Shown: piece after piece, positions 33,022-41,726 of the stretch
How the letters are laid out: the number at the start of each line of letters is the position of its first letter
Numbering within the stretch: position 1 is the first letter of the stretch
Origin: Parafrankia elaeagni
GTDB taxonomy: Bacteria; Actinomycetota; Actinomycetes; Frankiales; Frankiaceae
NCBI RefSeq assembly: GCF_000374165.1
Contig: NZ_KB893705.1
Coordinates: 1-64,000 of the forward strand
Length of the DNA stretch: 64,000 bases
Reading direction: 5' to 3'
Made by a program: the position numbers and the translations under genes
The notes under the pieces: generated by a model
The model's input: only the letters and a program-made list of their open reading frames with translations
The model's database searches: none
Told to the model about the DNA's origin: nothing

Positions 33022-33359
33022 GTACCGAAAGTAGTCGCCTGTTCTCGGATGGTGGTGGCACCTGGTGGCTTCGCCCCCGGACGTGCGCTTTGTCGCTCCG
33101 AGCCTGCGCCCGCGTTGGTGCGGCCGGCCGGGCGGGCGGCGGCCATCCGGCCCCGCACCGGACCGCCGGACGGCGGATCGGCCGCCGGCCGCACGAACCA
33201 CCCGAACACGGCGACCGACACTGCCCGCGCCGGGCGGCCTGCGCCTACGGTGGCCCCGTACCCACGCAGAACCGTTCCCGTGCGCCACCCGGCGGGCGGA
33301 CTGCCGCCCGCACGACCACGGACCACCCGACCACGCACCACACGACCACGGAGGCCGTC
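33022..33359. other. divergent intergenic region
   Basis: This region separates the methyltransferase and flavin-binding protein starts and should hold both promoters. No clear -35/-10 pair stands out. The right end has a repeated CGACCAC-type motif (33311-33352) just before the plus-strand start. Confidence 0.5.
33311..33352. repeat. degenerate CGACCACG tandem repeats before a start codon
   Basis: Three copies of a 12-16 bp unit containing CGACCACG occur within 33311-33352, immediately upstream of the flavin-binding protein's ATG. They cover the expected promoter/leader position and could be binding sites or a minisatellite. Confidence 0.6.
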
Positions 33360-33854
33360 ATGACGCGGACCGACGCCCCTGCCCCGGCGCCCACCGACCT
33401 GGGCGGCATCCCGGGGCAGGACATCCCGCGCGACCACGCCGGCTTCGGCGTCCTCACCTTCGACATCTGCCTGCGGCTTGTCGGCGGGGAGCGGATCGGC
33501 CGGGTCGCCTTCTCCGCCGACGGCGAGGTCCTCGTGCTGCCCGTGAACTTCATCGTGGACGGGAACACCATCGCGTTCCGTTCCCGGGTGGGCTCGAAGC
33601 TGTCCGCGGCGACCAACCACAGCACCGTCGCCTTCGAGGTGGACGGGTACGACCCGACCGTCCGAGTCGGCTGGAGCGTGCTGATGAACGGCTACGCCGA
33701 GGCGGTCCGCGACGACGCCGAGATCGCGCGGCTGGAGGCATCCGGCCTGGCTCCGTGGGCGGCGAACCTCGAGCGGCCGACCTGGGTCCGCATCCACTGG
33801 GACTCGGTCTCCGGCCGGACGACGACCCCCGGCCCCGCCACCAGGAGCCGCTGA
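33360..33854 (+). CDS. pyridoxamine 5'-phosphate oxidase family protein
   Basis: A 164-residue protein of the split-barrel flavin/F420-binding superfamily. Typical segments are GERIGRVAFSADGEVLVLPV, NFIVDGNTIAFRS and GWSVLMNGYAEAV. Members reduce or oxidise small molecules with FMN or F420 or simply bind cofactors, so the reaction is not assigned. The ATG at 33360 follows CGGAGG at about six bases. It is convergent with the secreted metalloprotease gene. Confidence 0.85.
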   Translation: MTRTDAPAPAPTDLGGIPGQDIPRDHAGFGVLTFDICLRLVGGERIGRVAFSADGEVLVLPVNFIVDGNTIAFRSRVGSKLSAATNHSTVAFEVDGYDPTVRVGWSVLMNGYAEAVRDDAEIARLEASGLAPWAANLERPTWVRIHWDSVSGRTTTPGPATRSR

Positions 33855-33864
33855 GCCGCCGGCC

Positions 33865-34635
33865 TCAGACGGTGCTGACGCTGCCGTCCGGCGACTGCCC
33901 GATGTGCCGGCAGGTCGTGATGCCCTGCTGGTAGCCGAGGGAGAACGACTGCGCGCGCTGCGCCGGGGTGCCGTGGGCGTCCGGTGCCGACGAGCCCTCC
34001 TGGTCGAACCAGCCGCCGCGGGTGTCGCCGAGGCTGTAGAACAGCATCGAGCCGTTCACCGCCTCGCTCGAGGTGAGGCGGCCGGCGTCCACGGCGTAGC
34101 GGGCCTGGCTGCCGGCGTGGCAGTCCGCCTGGTTCTCCTCGGCGCGCGACACCGGCCCGAGCGTGTTACTGATCTTGTCTGCGCGGTGGCCCAGCTCATG
34201 CATGATCACGAAGGCCGGGTAGGAGGGCCCGCCGGTGTCGGAGAGCTGGGCCATGAAGTCCATGCTGTAGGCCACGGTGTCGTCCAGAGTGCAGTACAGG
34301 GCGTTGTCGGCGAACACCCGCGGATCGTCGACGCCCTCGGCGCAGGCTATCGCCGGGATCTCGCCGTTGCGGTAGGGGACGTAGTGCGGCTGGCTCCAGG
34401 CCGTGCCGAGCTGGCCGCGCCAGTAGCCGTTGACCGAGCCCGGGCAGTCCGCCGGCTCGGTGATCATCGTGGTGACGTCCTCGTTGGACTCGATCCGACC
34501 CCCGCACGCCGTACCCGGGGTCTGCGCCTGCGCGGCTGCGTTCATCCCGGGCGAAAGACCTGTCCAGCTCCCAAGCAGAAGGATCGAGAGGGCGAATACG
34601 GCCACAAAGGCCCTTCTGGCGCGCACGAAGGTCAC
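33865..34635 (-). CDS. secreted neutral zinc metallopeptidase-like protein
   Basis: A 256-residue exported protein. From the GTG at 34635 it has a basic N-terminus, a hydrophobic core (about 10-24) and an Ala-rich cleavage region (AAAQAQ, about 33-38). The zinc motif HELGH is at 146-150 in FVIMHELGH, and EENQADCHAG (Glu about 167) supplies the likely third ligand, matching the YpfJ-type neutral zinc metallopeptidase family. Six or more cysteines suggest disulfides. A longer ATG start at 34779 would bury the signal peptide and is rejected. Confidence 0.85.
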   Translation of the reverse strand: MTFVRARRAFVAVFALSILLLGSWTGLSPGMNAAAQAQTPGTACGGRIESNEDVTTMITEPADCPGSVNGYWRGQLGTAWSQPHYVPYRNGEIPAIACAEGVDDPRVFADNALYCTLDDTVAYSMDFMAQLSDTGGPSYPAFVIMHELGHRADKISNTLGPVSRAEENQADCHAGSQARYAVDAGRLTSSEAVNGSMLFYSLGDTRGGWFDQEGSSAPDAHGTPAQRAQSFSLGYQQGITTCRHIGQSPDGSVSTV

Positions 34636-34837
34636 CGTAAAGGCGGAAGTGCGGCTTTTGTTGGCCCCGATGGCCTTTGTGGATAACCGAAACCGGGGGC
34701 ATGGCCTTTCCGGGCCCGCTCGCCCACCCGCACAGTTCCGGTTCGGCCAGGTAATCGCCCTGGGGCGGGGCGGCGCCACCCGTCACGGCGCCGGGTGTGA
34801 CGGTCATCCCGCCTCCCTGCGTGCCGGCACCGACAGG

Positions 34838-35620
34838 TCACCCGTCGGGCCCGCCACCCTGGGCCGGCTGGTGTCCCCGGGCGCGCTGACAGCCGCGTGC
34901 CCCACGGTGGTCCGTCGCGTAGGTGTCCACGTACTCCTGGGGCGAGTGCAACGCGATGACGCGCATCACCTCGTCCGTGACCGACCGGACGACGGCCCAC
35001 TGTCGCGCGGAGAACGGACCCGCGGCCTCCAGTCCGTCCGGCCCCAGTCCGTCCGGCCCCAGCGCGCCGCGGTGGCGAGAGACGTCCAGCGGTGGGCAGA
35101 CGGTGATGTGAACCCGCCCGCGCCGCCAGCGGCGGCTGCCGCGCGGGCTCACCTGCGCGCTGCCCGTGATCACCACTGGGACAACCGGGGCGCCGGTGGC
35201 GAGCGCGACCCGGGCCACCCCGGTGCGACCGCGGTAGAGCCGTCCGTCCGGGGAGCGGGTCCCCTCCGGGAAGACGCCCCACACCCCACCGGCCCGCAGC
35301 ACCCGCACGCCCGCGGTGAGCGCCGCCGTCGCCGCGGCGCCGCCGGACCGGTCGACGGGCACCTGCCCGGCGGCGGTGAACATCCACGCGACCAGCCGGC
35401 CGCGGAGCCCTCGCCCGGTGAAGTACTCCCGTTTCGCGAGGAACGAGATCTTCCGGGGGACGAGCCGGACCAGGAGAAACGAATCTGACACCGCCAGGTG
35501 GTTACTGGCCAGAATGACCGGCCCACGGCGCGGGATGTGTTCCGCGCCGGAGACGGTGGGACGGGCCAGCAGCCCGAGGAGCGGGCCGATGAACAGCATT
35601 CTGAACAGCCAGTACCACAT
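34838..35620 (-). CDS. 1-acylglycerol-3-phosphate acyltransferase (PlsC family)
   Basis: A 260-residue membrane-associated acyltransferase. The catalytic HX4D is NHLAVSD (His41, Asp46) and the substrate motif is FPEGTRS (117-123). A hydrophobic N-terminus (WLFRMLFIGPLLGLL) anchors it. It would acylate lysophosphatidic acid or a related lipid. The ATG at 35620 begins MWYWLFRML; the longer ATG at 35836 runs through the divergent TetR gene. The 96-bp gap to that TetR gene carries two operator palindromes, so the regulator probably controls this gene. Confidence 0.9.
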   Translation of the reverse strand: MWYWLFRMLFIGPLLGLLARPTVSGAEHIPRRGPVILASNHLAVSDSFLLVRLVPRKISFLAKREYFTGRGLRGRLVAWMFTAAGQVPVDRSGGAAATAALTAGVRVLRAGGVWGVFPEGTRSPDGRLYRGRTGVARVALATGAPVVPVVITGSAQVSPRGSRRWRRGRVHITVCPPLDVSRHRGALGPDGLGPDGLEAAGPFSARQWAVVRSVTDEVMRVIALHSPQEYVDTYATDHRGARGCQRARGHQPAQGGGPDG

Positions 35621-35678
35621 GCCGGCTCCGCGGATCGGTGAGGTGTACGGACAGGCGGCCGGGCGGGTGCCACCGGCG

Positions 35679-35691
35679 TAGACAGTGTCTA
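35679..35691. promoter_or_regulatory. TetR operator, distal copy
   Basis: TAGACAGTGTCTA is a perfect 13-bp palindrome centred at 35685. It shares the half-site TAGACA with the copy at the TetR start, 24 bp away centre to centre, so the two sites lie on nearly the same face of the helix. Confidence 0.75.
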
Positions 35692-35701
35692 GCAGCTCGT
35701 G

Positions 35702-35716
35702 GTAGACACTGTCTAC
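35702..35716. promoter_or_regulatory. TetR operator abutting the regulator's start codon
   Basis: GTAGACACTGTCTAC is a perfect 15-bp palindrome centred at 35709 and ends one base before the ATG of the TetR gene. Bound regulator would block its own leaderless transcript or translation, and together with the copy at 35679-35691 could repress the divergent PlsC-family gene. Confidence 0.8.
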
Positions 35717-36433
35717 ATGGCGAGTGACGGGCTCCTTCGGGAACGGTTGATAGCGGTGGGCGTCGAGATGCTCGACGCGGAGGGCCTGGGTGCGCTGGGC
35801 CTGCGCGCGATCGCGCGGCGGGCGGGTGTCTCCCACGGCGCTCCCCGCAGGTACTTCCCCACGCGCGCCGCACTGCTCGCCGCCATCGCGGCCGAAGGGC
35901 TGTCCGATCTCTCGTCCCGGTTCGACCGGGTGCTGAGCACGTCATCGCCGGCCCCCGATCCGACCGGCGTCACCTTCGGCGGCAGCGTGGCCGCGGACCG
36001 GGCGGTGCGCGTCGGGATCGAGTACGTCCGCTTCGCACGCGCGCGGCCCGGCATGTTCGAGCTGATGTTCCGGCACGACCTCCTGATCGGCTCCGGGGAG
36101 AACCTTCGCTCCCGCAGCCTGCCGATGGTCGAGAGCTGGACGGTCCTCGTCGCCGCGGTGCTCGCCGAGCGCAGTGCCGGGCAGCCCCCAAAGGGCCCGC
36201 CGACGAGTGGTCTCGTCGTGGCCGGTCCGGGGACGGATGGCCCGCCGTCGACCAGCTCGGAGCGCGCCCGCCGGCAGGCCCTGCTCGCCTGGACGCACCT
36301 GCACGGCATCGCCGTCCTCGCGGCCCGGCACAGCCTGGACCTGGTCACCGGATCATCCGATCCCACGGACATGGTCGTCGAGGCGCTCGGCGCCCACCTG
36401 TTCATGGGCCCGGGGCCGGCGGCCGTCGGGTAA
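35717..36433 (+). CDS. TetR family regulator
   Basis: A 238-residue repressor. The N-terminal helix-turn-helix (about 8-55) contains GALGLRAIARRAGVSHGAPR and YFPTRAALLAAIA. The rest is a helical ligand domain of the WHG type (RARPGMFELMFRHDL, LAWTHLHGIAVLAA). The ATG at 35717 immediately follows an operator palindrome, and no ribosome-binding site is present, so the mRNA is probably leaderless; a GTG at 35699 would start inside the palindrome region. It likely represses itself and the divergent PlsC-family gene. Confidence 0.9.
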   Translation: MASDGLLRERLIAVGVEMLDAEGLGALGLRAIARRAGVSHGAPRRYFPTRAALLAAIAAEGLSDLSSRFDRVLSTSSPAPDPTGVTFGGSVAADRAVRVGIEYVRFARARPGMFELMFRHDLLIGSGENLRSRSLPMVESWTVLVAAVLAERSAGQPPKGPPTSGLVVAGPGTDGPPSTSSERARRQALLAWTHLHGIAVLAARHSLDLVTGSSDPTDMVVEALGAHLFMGPGPAAVG

Positions 36434-36576
36434 TGACCCGGCAGTCGTAACCGGCGGGCCGATGGGCGAGGATGGCGGGATTCCCGCCGCTGCCGCCGGG
36501 GCGCCGCGCCCGGCGCGTCCGCCGGTTCAGGCACCGGCGGGAACCAGTCGGACAGTCCAAGCCCCGCGGAGACAAC

Positions 36577-38976
36577 GTGCACCGTCCCGAATCCGGCCCG
36601 CCCCCCGGCTCCGCGTCCGTGGATGCGCCGCCCGCCGGGTCGCGGCCTGCCGATTCGCGGCTCGCCGGGCCACCGTCCGCCGGGCCACCGTCCGCCGGGC
36701 CACTGTCCGCGGGTTCGCCTCCGGGCCGGGGACGTCCCGCCCCGCAGGGCCCGGCCGGGCGCCCACCGTTCCAGCTGGCAGTGCTGGAGGCGGTCCTGGA
36801 ACGGGTCACCTTCGCGAACGAGGAGACCGGCTACACCGTCGCCCGGGTCGACACCGGGCGCGGCGGCGAGTTGCTGACCGTCGTCGGGGCGCTGCTCGGC
36901 GCGCAGCCGGGGGAGTCGCTGCGGATGCGCGGGCGGTGGGGGTCGCACCCGCAGTACGGCCGCCAGTTCCAGGTCGAGGACTACACCACCGTCCTGCCGG
37001 CGAGCATCCAGGGCATCCAGCGCTACCTGGGCTCCGGGCTGGTCAAGGGGATCGGGCCGCGCTTCGCCGAACGGATCGTCGACCACTTCGGCACCGACGC
37101 GCTGGACGTCATCGAGAGCACGCCGGAGCGGCTGATCGAGGTGCCGGGCCTGGGCCCGAAACGCACGAAGGCGATCGCGGCCGCCTGGGAGGAGCAGAAG
37201 GCCATCAAGGAGGTCATGCTGTTCCTCCAGGGCGTGGGAGTCTCCACCTCGTTGGCCGTCAAGATCTACAAGAAGTACGGGGATGCCTCGATCGGCGTCG
37301 TGCGCACCGAGCCGTACCGGCTGGCCGCGGACGTGTGGGGCATCGGCTTCCGCACCGCCGACACGATCGCGCAGGCCGTCGGCATCCCGCACGACAGTCC
37401 CCAGCGGATCAAGGCGGGTCTGCTGTTCACCCTGTCCGAGGCGACCGACGGCGGCCACTGCTTCCTGCCGGAGAACCGCCTCATCAGTGACGCGGTGCGC
37501 ATCCTGGGCGTCGACACCGGCGCGGTGATCGAGAGCCTGGCCGAGCTGGTCGTCGAGGAGGGGGTGACCCGGGAGGAGGTTCCCGGCGAGGACCCGGAAC
37601 AACCCGTCACCGCCGTCTACCTGGTGCCGTTCCACCGGGCCGAGGTCTCGGTGGCGGCGCAGCTCCTGCGGCTGCTGCGGGCTGGCACCGACCGGCTCGG
37701 CGCGTTCGCCACCGTCGACTGGGAGCGGGCGCTGGACTGGCTGCGCGGGCGCACCGGTTCCGAGCTGGCGCAGGCCCAGCGCGCCGCGGTCACCCTCGCA
37801 CTCACCTCCCGGGTGGCTGTCCTGACCGGCGGGCCGGGCTGCGGGAAGAGCTTCACCGTCCGCTCCGTCGTCGAGCTCGCCCGCGCGCGGGGGGCGAAGG
37901 TCGTGCTCACCGCCCCGACCGGACGGGCCGCCAAGCGGCTCGCCGAGCTCACGGGGCACGAGGCGTCCACCGTGCACCGGCTGCTGGAGCTGCGCCCCGG
38001 CGGCGACGCCGCCTTCGACCGTGACCGGCCCCTCGACGCCGACCTCATCGTGGTGGACGAGGCGTCCATGGTCGATCTGCTGCTGGCCAACAAGCTGATC
38101 AAGGCGGTTGCGCCCGGCGCGCACCTGCTGCTCGTCGGGGACGTCGACCAGCTCCCGTCGGTCGGCGCCGGGCAGGTGCTCCGCGACCTGCTCGCGCCGG
38201 GCACCCCCATCCCGCACGTCCGGCTGACCCAGGTGTTCCGCCAGGCCAGTGAGTCGGGCGTGGTCACCAACGCGCACCGGATCAACCGCGGCGACCAGCC
38301 GCTCGTCCGCGGGCTCGACGACTTCTTCCTCTTCACCGCCGAGGACGCGGAGGAGGCCGCCCGCCTCACCGCCGACGTGGTGGCCCGGCGCATCCCGGCG
38401 AAGTTCGGCCTGGACCCGCGCCGTGACATCCAGGTCCTCGCCCCGATGCACCGCGGCCCCGCCGGCGCGGGCGCGCTCAACACCGCGTTGCAGGAGGCGC
38501 TCACCCCGAGCCGGCCCGGCCGGCCCGAGCGCAGGTTCGGCGGGCGGGTCTTCCGGGTCGGCGACAAGGTCACCCAGATCCGCAACAACTACGACAAGGG
38601 CGCGAACGGGGTGTTCAACGGGACCCTCGGTGTCGTCACCGCGCTCGACGACGAGAACCAGACCCTCACCGTGCGCACGGACGAGGACGAGGACGTCGAC
38701 TACGCCTTCACCGAGCTGGACGAGCTGGTCCACGCCTACGCGGTGACGATCCACCGCTCGCAGGGCAGCGAGTACCCGGCCGTGGTGATCCCGCTGACGA
38801 CCAGCGCCTGGATGATGCTGCAGCGCAATCTGCTGTACACGGCGGTCACCCGGGCGAAGAAGCTGGTCGTGCTGGTGGGGTCACGGCGGGCGATCGGCCA
38901 GGCGGTCCGCTCGGCCGGGCATGGCCAGCGGCACACCGCCCTCGCCCACCGCCTCCACGCCGCCGCCGGCGGCTGA
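36577..38976 (+). CDS. recD2: RecD2-type ATP-dependent DNA helicase
   Basis: A 799-residue superfamily 1B helicase. Disordered Pro/Ser/Gly repeats (GPPSAGPPSAGP, about 28-60) precede the RecD2 N-terminal OB-like region and HhH segment (GIGPRFAERIVDHFGT, VPGLGPKRTKAI). Helicase motif I GGPGCGKS (about 418-425) is followed by VVDEASMVD (motif II), GDVDQLPSVG (motif III), LTQVFRQA (motif IV) and the C-terminal TIHRSQGSEYP and YTAVTRAK motifs. RecD2 acts outside RecBCD in repair. The GTG at 36577 follows GCGGAGA; an ATG at 36472 would add 35 residues. Confidence 0.93.
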   Translation: MHRPESGPPPGSASVDAPPAGSRPADSRLAGPPSAGPPSAGPLSAGSPPGRGRPAPQGPAGRPPFQLAVLEAVLERVTFANEETGYTVARVDTGRGGELLTVVGALLGAQPGESLRMRGRWGSHPQYGRQFQVEDYTTVLPASIQGIQRYLGSGLVKGIGPRFAERIVDHFGTDALDVIESTPERLIEVPGLGPKRTKAIAAAWEEQKAIKEVMLFLQGVGVSTSLAVKIYKKYGDASIGVVRTEPYRLAADVWGIGFRTADTIAQAVGIPHDSPQRIKAGLLFTLSEATDGGHCFLPENRLISDAVRILGVDTGAVIESLAELVVEEGVTREEVPGEDPEQPVTAVYLVPFHRAEVSVAAQLLRLLRAGTDRLGAFATVDWERALDWLRGRTGSELAQAQRAAVTLALTSRVAVLTGGPGCGKSFTVRSVVELARARGAKVVLTAPTGRAAKRLAELTGHEASTVHRLLELRPGGDAAFDRDRPLDADLIVVDEASMVDLLLANKLIKAVAPGAHLLLVGDVDQLPSVGAGQVLRDLLAPGTPIPHVRLTQVFRQASESGVVTNAHRINRGDQPLVRGLDDFFLFTAEDAEEAARLTADVVARRIPAKFGLDPRRDIQVLAPMHRGPAGAGALNTALQEALTPSRPGRPERRFGGRVFRVGDKVTQIRNNYDKGANGVFNGTLGVVTALDDENQTLTVRTDEDEDVDYAFTELDELVHAYAVTIHRSQGSEYPAVVIPLTTSAWMMLQRNLLYTAVTRAKKLVVLVGSRRAIGQAVRSAGHGQRHTALAHRLHAAAGG

Positions 38977-39137
38977 CCGCCCTGCCGTTCCCCTGACGTC
39001 CTGCCGTGCCTCTGCCGCTCCCGGCCCTTCCCGGGCAGTGCCGGACCTCGGTGGCTGTTCCGCCCGTGCGCCCGCCCGCGTACCCTGCGCGCAGGGGCCG
39101 ATGATGTCGAGCACGGTGAGAGGCGGCGGGCAGCGCG

Positions 39138-39785
39138 GTGACGGACGGAGCAGAAACCGCCGGGAGCGGTGTCACACCCGAGCGCCGGGTGGCCACGCCA
39201 CCGCTGCGTGACCTGTTCGGCGAGGTGCTGCGCAGGGTGCGACGCCAGCAGGGCCGCACCCTGCGGGACGTCGCCGCGGCCGCCCAGGTGTCGATGCCCT
39301 ATCTCTCGGAGGTGGAGCGCGGGCGCAAGGAGGCCTCCTCGGAGGTGCTCGCGGCGATCTGCCGCGCGCTGGGTATCCGGGTGGTCGACCTGCTCGCGGC
39401 GGCGATGAGCGAGCTGGTGCGGTATGAGCCGCTGCCGGCACGACACACCGTGCCGGCCGCACCCGCGGCGGGAGCCGTTGTCGCCGCCCACGAGATCGTC
39501 GCGGGCCCGGAGCCGCGGGGTCCGGTCGCCGCCGTGGGCGGGGCCCGGGTGATACGGCCGGCCGGCCGGTACGAGGCGCGTGCGGCCACGGGCCGGCAGG
39601 CGATCCACCTGGGTGCAGATCGCCCGCGGCGCGGCCCGGCAGTGCTCCGGCACGCGGTCCGGCCGGGGCCGGGGCACCCGGCCCATGTGCGCGCCCGCAC
39701 GCGCGCCCGCGTGCGCACCCACCCGGGAACCCGCGGCTCAGGCGGTGCGTGGCACGGAACGTGGGGTGTGCCGGTCTCGGTGTGA
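39138..39785 (+). CDS. clgR: ClgR-like XRE regulator of clp genes
   Basis: A 215-residue protein. Residues about 24-92 match the ClgR helix-turn-helix (LRRVRRQQGRTLRDVAAAAQ, VSMPYLSEVERGRKEASSEV). ClgR activates clpP and related protease genes, and this gene lies directly beside clpP. Known ClgR proteins are much shorter; here about 115 extra residues form an Ala/Arg/His-rich tail with no domain, and its last 48 bp overlap the 3' end of clpP on the other strand. The normal C-terminal Ala-Ala degron is not visible at this end. The GTG at 39138 is the first good start. Confidence 0.8.
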   Translation: MTDGAETAGSGVTPERRVATPPLRDLFGEVLRRVRRQQGRTLRDVAAAAQVSMPYLSEVERGRKEASSEVLAAICRALGIRVVDLLAAAMSELVRYEPLPARHTVPAAPAAGAVVAAHEIVAGPEPRGPVAAVGGARVIRPAGRYEARAATGRQAIHLGADRPRRGPAVLRHAVRPGPGHPAHVRARTRARVRTHPGTRGSGGAWHGTWGVPVSV

Positions 39786-40394
39786 GTCGGTGGCCATCCG
39801 GCCGGCGCTGTCGATGACCTCGTCGACCAGGCCGTACTCCCGGGCCTGGTCGGCGGTGAACCAGCGGTCGCGGTCGGAGTCGGCCTCGACCCGTGCCACC
39901 GGCTGCCCGGAATGCGTCGAGATCAGCTTCTGGATCAGGCGCTTGGCGGCGAGCAGCTGCTCCGCCTGGATCGAGATGTCCGCTGTCGACCCGCCGATCC
40001 CCCCGGAGGGCTGATGCATCAGCACCCTGGCGTGGGGCAGCGCATACCGCTTGCCGGGCGCACCACTGGTGAGCAGTACCTGCGCCATCGACCCGGCCAT
40101 CCCCAGCGCGACGGTGGCGACGTCGTTCCCGATGTACTGCATCGTGTCGTAGATGGCCATGCCCGCGCTGACCGAGCCACCCGGTGAGTTGATGTACAGG
40201 AAGATGTCGGCTGCCGGGTCGTCGGCGGCGAGGAGCAGGAGCTTGCCGCAGATGGCGTTGGCCATCGCGTCCTCGACCACCGCGCCGAGGAAGACGATGC
40301 GGTTCGCGAGCAGCCGCTGGAACACCTGGTCCTCGAACGGTGCGGACGCGGCGGCGGGTGCGTGTCCGGTGTGCCCGGTGCGCAGGGTGTTCAT
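39738..40394 (-). CDS. clpP: ATP-dependent Clp protease proteolytic subunit
   Basis: A 218-residue ClpP with the triad Ser102 (GMAGSMAQ), His127 (MHQPSGG) and Asp176 (SDRDRWF). It works as a tetradecamer with a Clp ATPase; no second clpP or clpX gene lies next to it, so this is a single or additional ClpP paralogue. The C-terminus, past GLVDEVI, is Arg/His/Ser-rich. The ATG at 40394 follows GGAGG. It is convergent with the clgR-like gene. Confidence 0.93.
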   Translation of the reverse strand: MNTLRTGHTGHAPAAASAPFEDQVFQRLLANRIVFLGAVVEDAMANAICGKLLLLAADDPAADIFLYINSPGGSVSAGMAIYDTMQYIGNDVATVALGMAGSMAQVLLTSGAPGKRYALPHARVLMHQPSGGIGGSTADISIQAEQLLAAKRLIQKLISTHSGQPVARVEADSDRDRWFTADQAREYGLVDEVIDSAGRMATDSHRDRHTPRSVPRTA

Positions 40395-40587
40395 GGCTGT
40401 GGTGACCTCCCGCCGGCCCGGCGGGGTCGGGGATCACGTGCAGGGGCCGGCGAAGTCAGCCTCGCCGAGAAGGCGGCCCGCGGGAGGGGATGTCTGCCCC
40501 CGGCAGATCTGCCCGCGGCAGACGGCACCTGGCGCCTGTGCCGGCCGACCTGGCACGGGGGAGGCGGGCCAGGGCGGGCCCGTCAGA

Positions 40588-41046
40588 TCAGAAGATGCCC
40601 GGGTCGCCGTCGAAACGCAGCCGGGTCCGCGCGGTGTCGTCGTGCAGCATCACCATGAACGCCTCCGCGACGCGGACCTGCTCCTGCAGAGAGGCCAGCT
40701 TCTCCTCGGCGAGACTGACCCAGGTGGCGAGCCGCTCACGCAGTTCCTCCCGGCGCTCGTGGGGGAGACCGTCCCGTTCGATCTCCTCACGGAGACCGAC
40801 CAGCGCCCGCATCTCGTCGAGCGTGAATCCCAGGGGCTTCATCTTCTTGATGAGCAGGAAGCGCTCGAGCGCGTCGTCGTCGTAAAGCGGATAGCCGCCA
40901 GCGGCCTGCCCGACGGCCACGAGCAGACCGGCCTCCTCATAGAAACGGACCGTCCGCAGGGACAGCCCGACCAGGGTGGCGACCTCGCCGATCTCGTAGA
41001 CGCCGCGGTGGGCTGCGGAAGGGGTGATGTTCCCTGTCGTGGACAA
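40588..41046 (-). CDS. MerR family regulator (copy 1)
   Basis: A 152-residue MerR-family protein: an N-terminal DNA-binding domain (YEIGEVATLVGLSLRTVRF, YEEAGLLV) and a dimerisation helix (EELRERLATWVSLAEEKLAS). A short C-terminus with no ligand domain follows. Cysteine residues for metal binding are lacking. It is about 60% identical by eye to the next gene upstream on the same strand. A TTG start at 41046 is chosen because TAAGGG lies 5-6 bases before it and the same arrangement recurs in the paralogue; the frame continues to 41211 with no similarity. Confidence 0.88.
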   Translation of the reverse strand: MSTTGNITPSAAHRGVYEIGEVATLVGLSLRTVRFYEEAGLLVAVGQAAGGYPLYDDDALERFLLIKKMKPLGFTLDEMRALVGLREEIERDGLPHERREELRERLATWVSLAEEKLASLQEQVRVAEAFMVMLHDDTARTRLRFDGDPGIF

Positions 41047-41062
41047 TTCGACCCTTATGTCG
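41035..41062 (-). promoter_or_regulatory. conserved start-region block of MerR copy 1
   Basis: On the minus strand, TAAGGGT lies four bases before TTGTCCACGA. The paralogous gene has the same layout at 41715-41742 (TAAGGGT, four bases, TTGTCGACGA). It marks a shared ribosome-binding site and TTG start and may also be part of a MerR operator, as GACA and TGTC flank it. Confidence 0.5.
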
Positions 41063-41249
41063 GTATCGCGGGCAGATGACGGTGGGTGGGCGCGACCGCT
41101 GGCGGTACCGGATCCGGGTGGCGCGCTGCCGCCGGCGGGACCCGTCCCAGCATATTGCGGGCCCGCCGTGACCCGGCGACCCGGCGCCGGGCACGCCGCC
41201 CGTCCGGGCACGGTCCATCGGCAGACCGCCCTGGTGCTCCGGTGGCTCG

Positions 41250-41726
41250 TCAGTGCTCCGGCAGCTCGTCGCGGCTCTCGCTCCGGACCGTCGTCTGTGA
41301 TCTCTCGACGTCATCGTGCAGACCGACGACGAAATCCTCCGCGACACCGGCCTGCTCGCGCAGGGTGGCAAGTTTCTGCTCGGCCAGAACGACCCAGGTA
41401 CGGAGCCGCTCCCGCAGCTCGGCCCGCCGCTCGGATGCCAGCTGCGGGTCGATGAGCTCATCACGGACGGCCAGCAGCGAGCGCATCTCGTCGAGGGTGA
41501 AACCCAGCGGCTTCATTTTCCGGATGAGGAGCAGGCGGCTGACGGCGTCGTCGTCATACAGACGGAATCCGCCCGGGGTCCGGCCGGCCGGAACGAGAAG
41601 CCCGGCCTCTTCGTAGTAGCGCACCGTACGCAGCGACAATCCCACCCGCTCGGCAACCTCTCCGATCTGGAGAGTGTTGCGTCGGACCAGACTGGGAACG
41701 GATTCGTCCCTGCGCATCGTCGACAA
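41250..41726 (-). CDS. MerR family regulator (copy 2)
   Basis: A 158-residue paralogue of the MerR protein encoded just downstream, sharing GEVAERVGLSLRTVRYYEEA, RKMKPLGFTLDEMRSLL and RAELRERLRTWVVLAEQKLA. The C-terminus differs and is more acidic. No ligand domain is visible. The TTG at 41726 (with TAAGGG upstream) is preferred; ATG at 41717 is close by. The tandem pair arose by duplication, and each may sense a different signal or cross-regulate. Confidence 0.88.
   Translation of the reverse strand: MSTMRRDESVPSLVRRNTLQIGEVAERVGLSLRTVRYYEEAGLLVPAGRTPGGFRLYDDDAVSRLLLIRKMKPLGFTLDEMRSLLAVRDELIDPQLASERRAELRERLRTWVVLAEQKLATLREQAGVAEDFVVGLHDDVERSQTTVRSESRDELPEH

Noticed and set aside
35713..38754. 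1013-codon minus-strand open frame
   Set aside because: It overlaps TetR and RecD2 genes on the other strand and lacks any recognisable motif.
40441..40480. possible ClgR operator upstream of clpP
   Set aside because: CGC...GCG patterns occur there, but spacing does not match a pattern I can state with confidence, and such patterns are common in GC-rich DNA.
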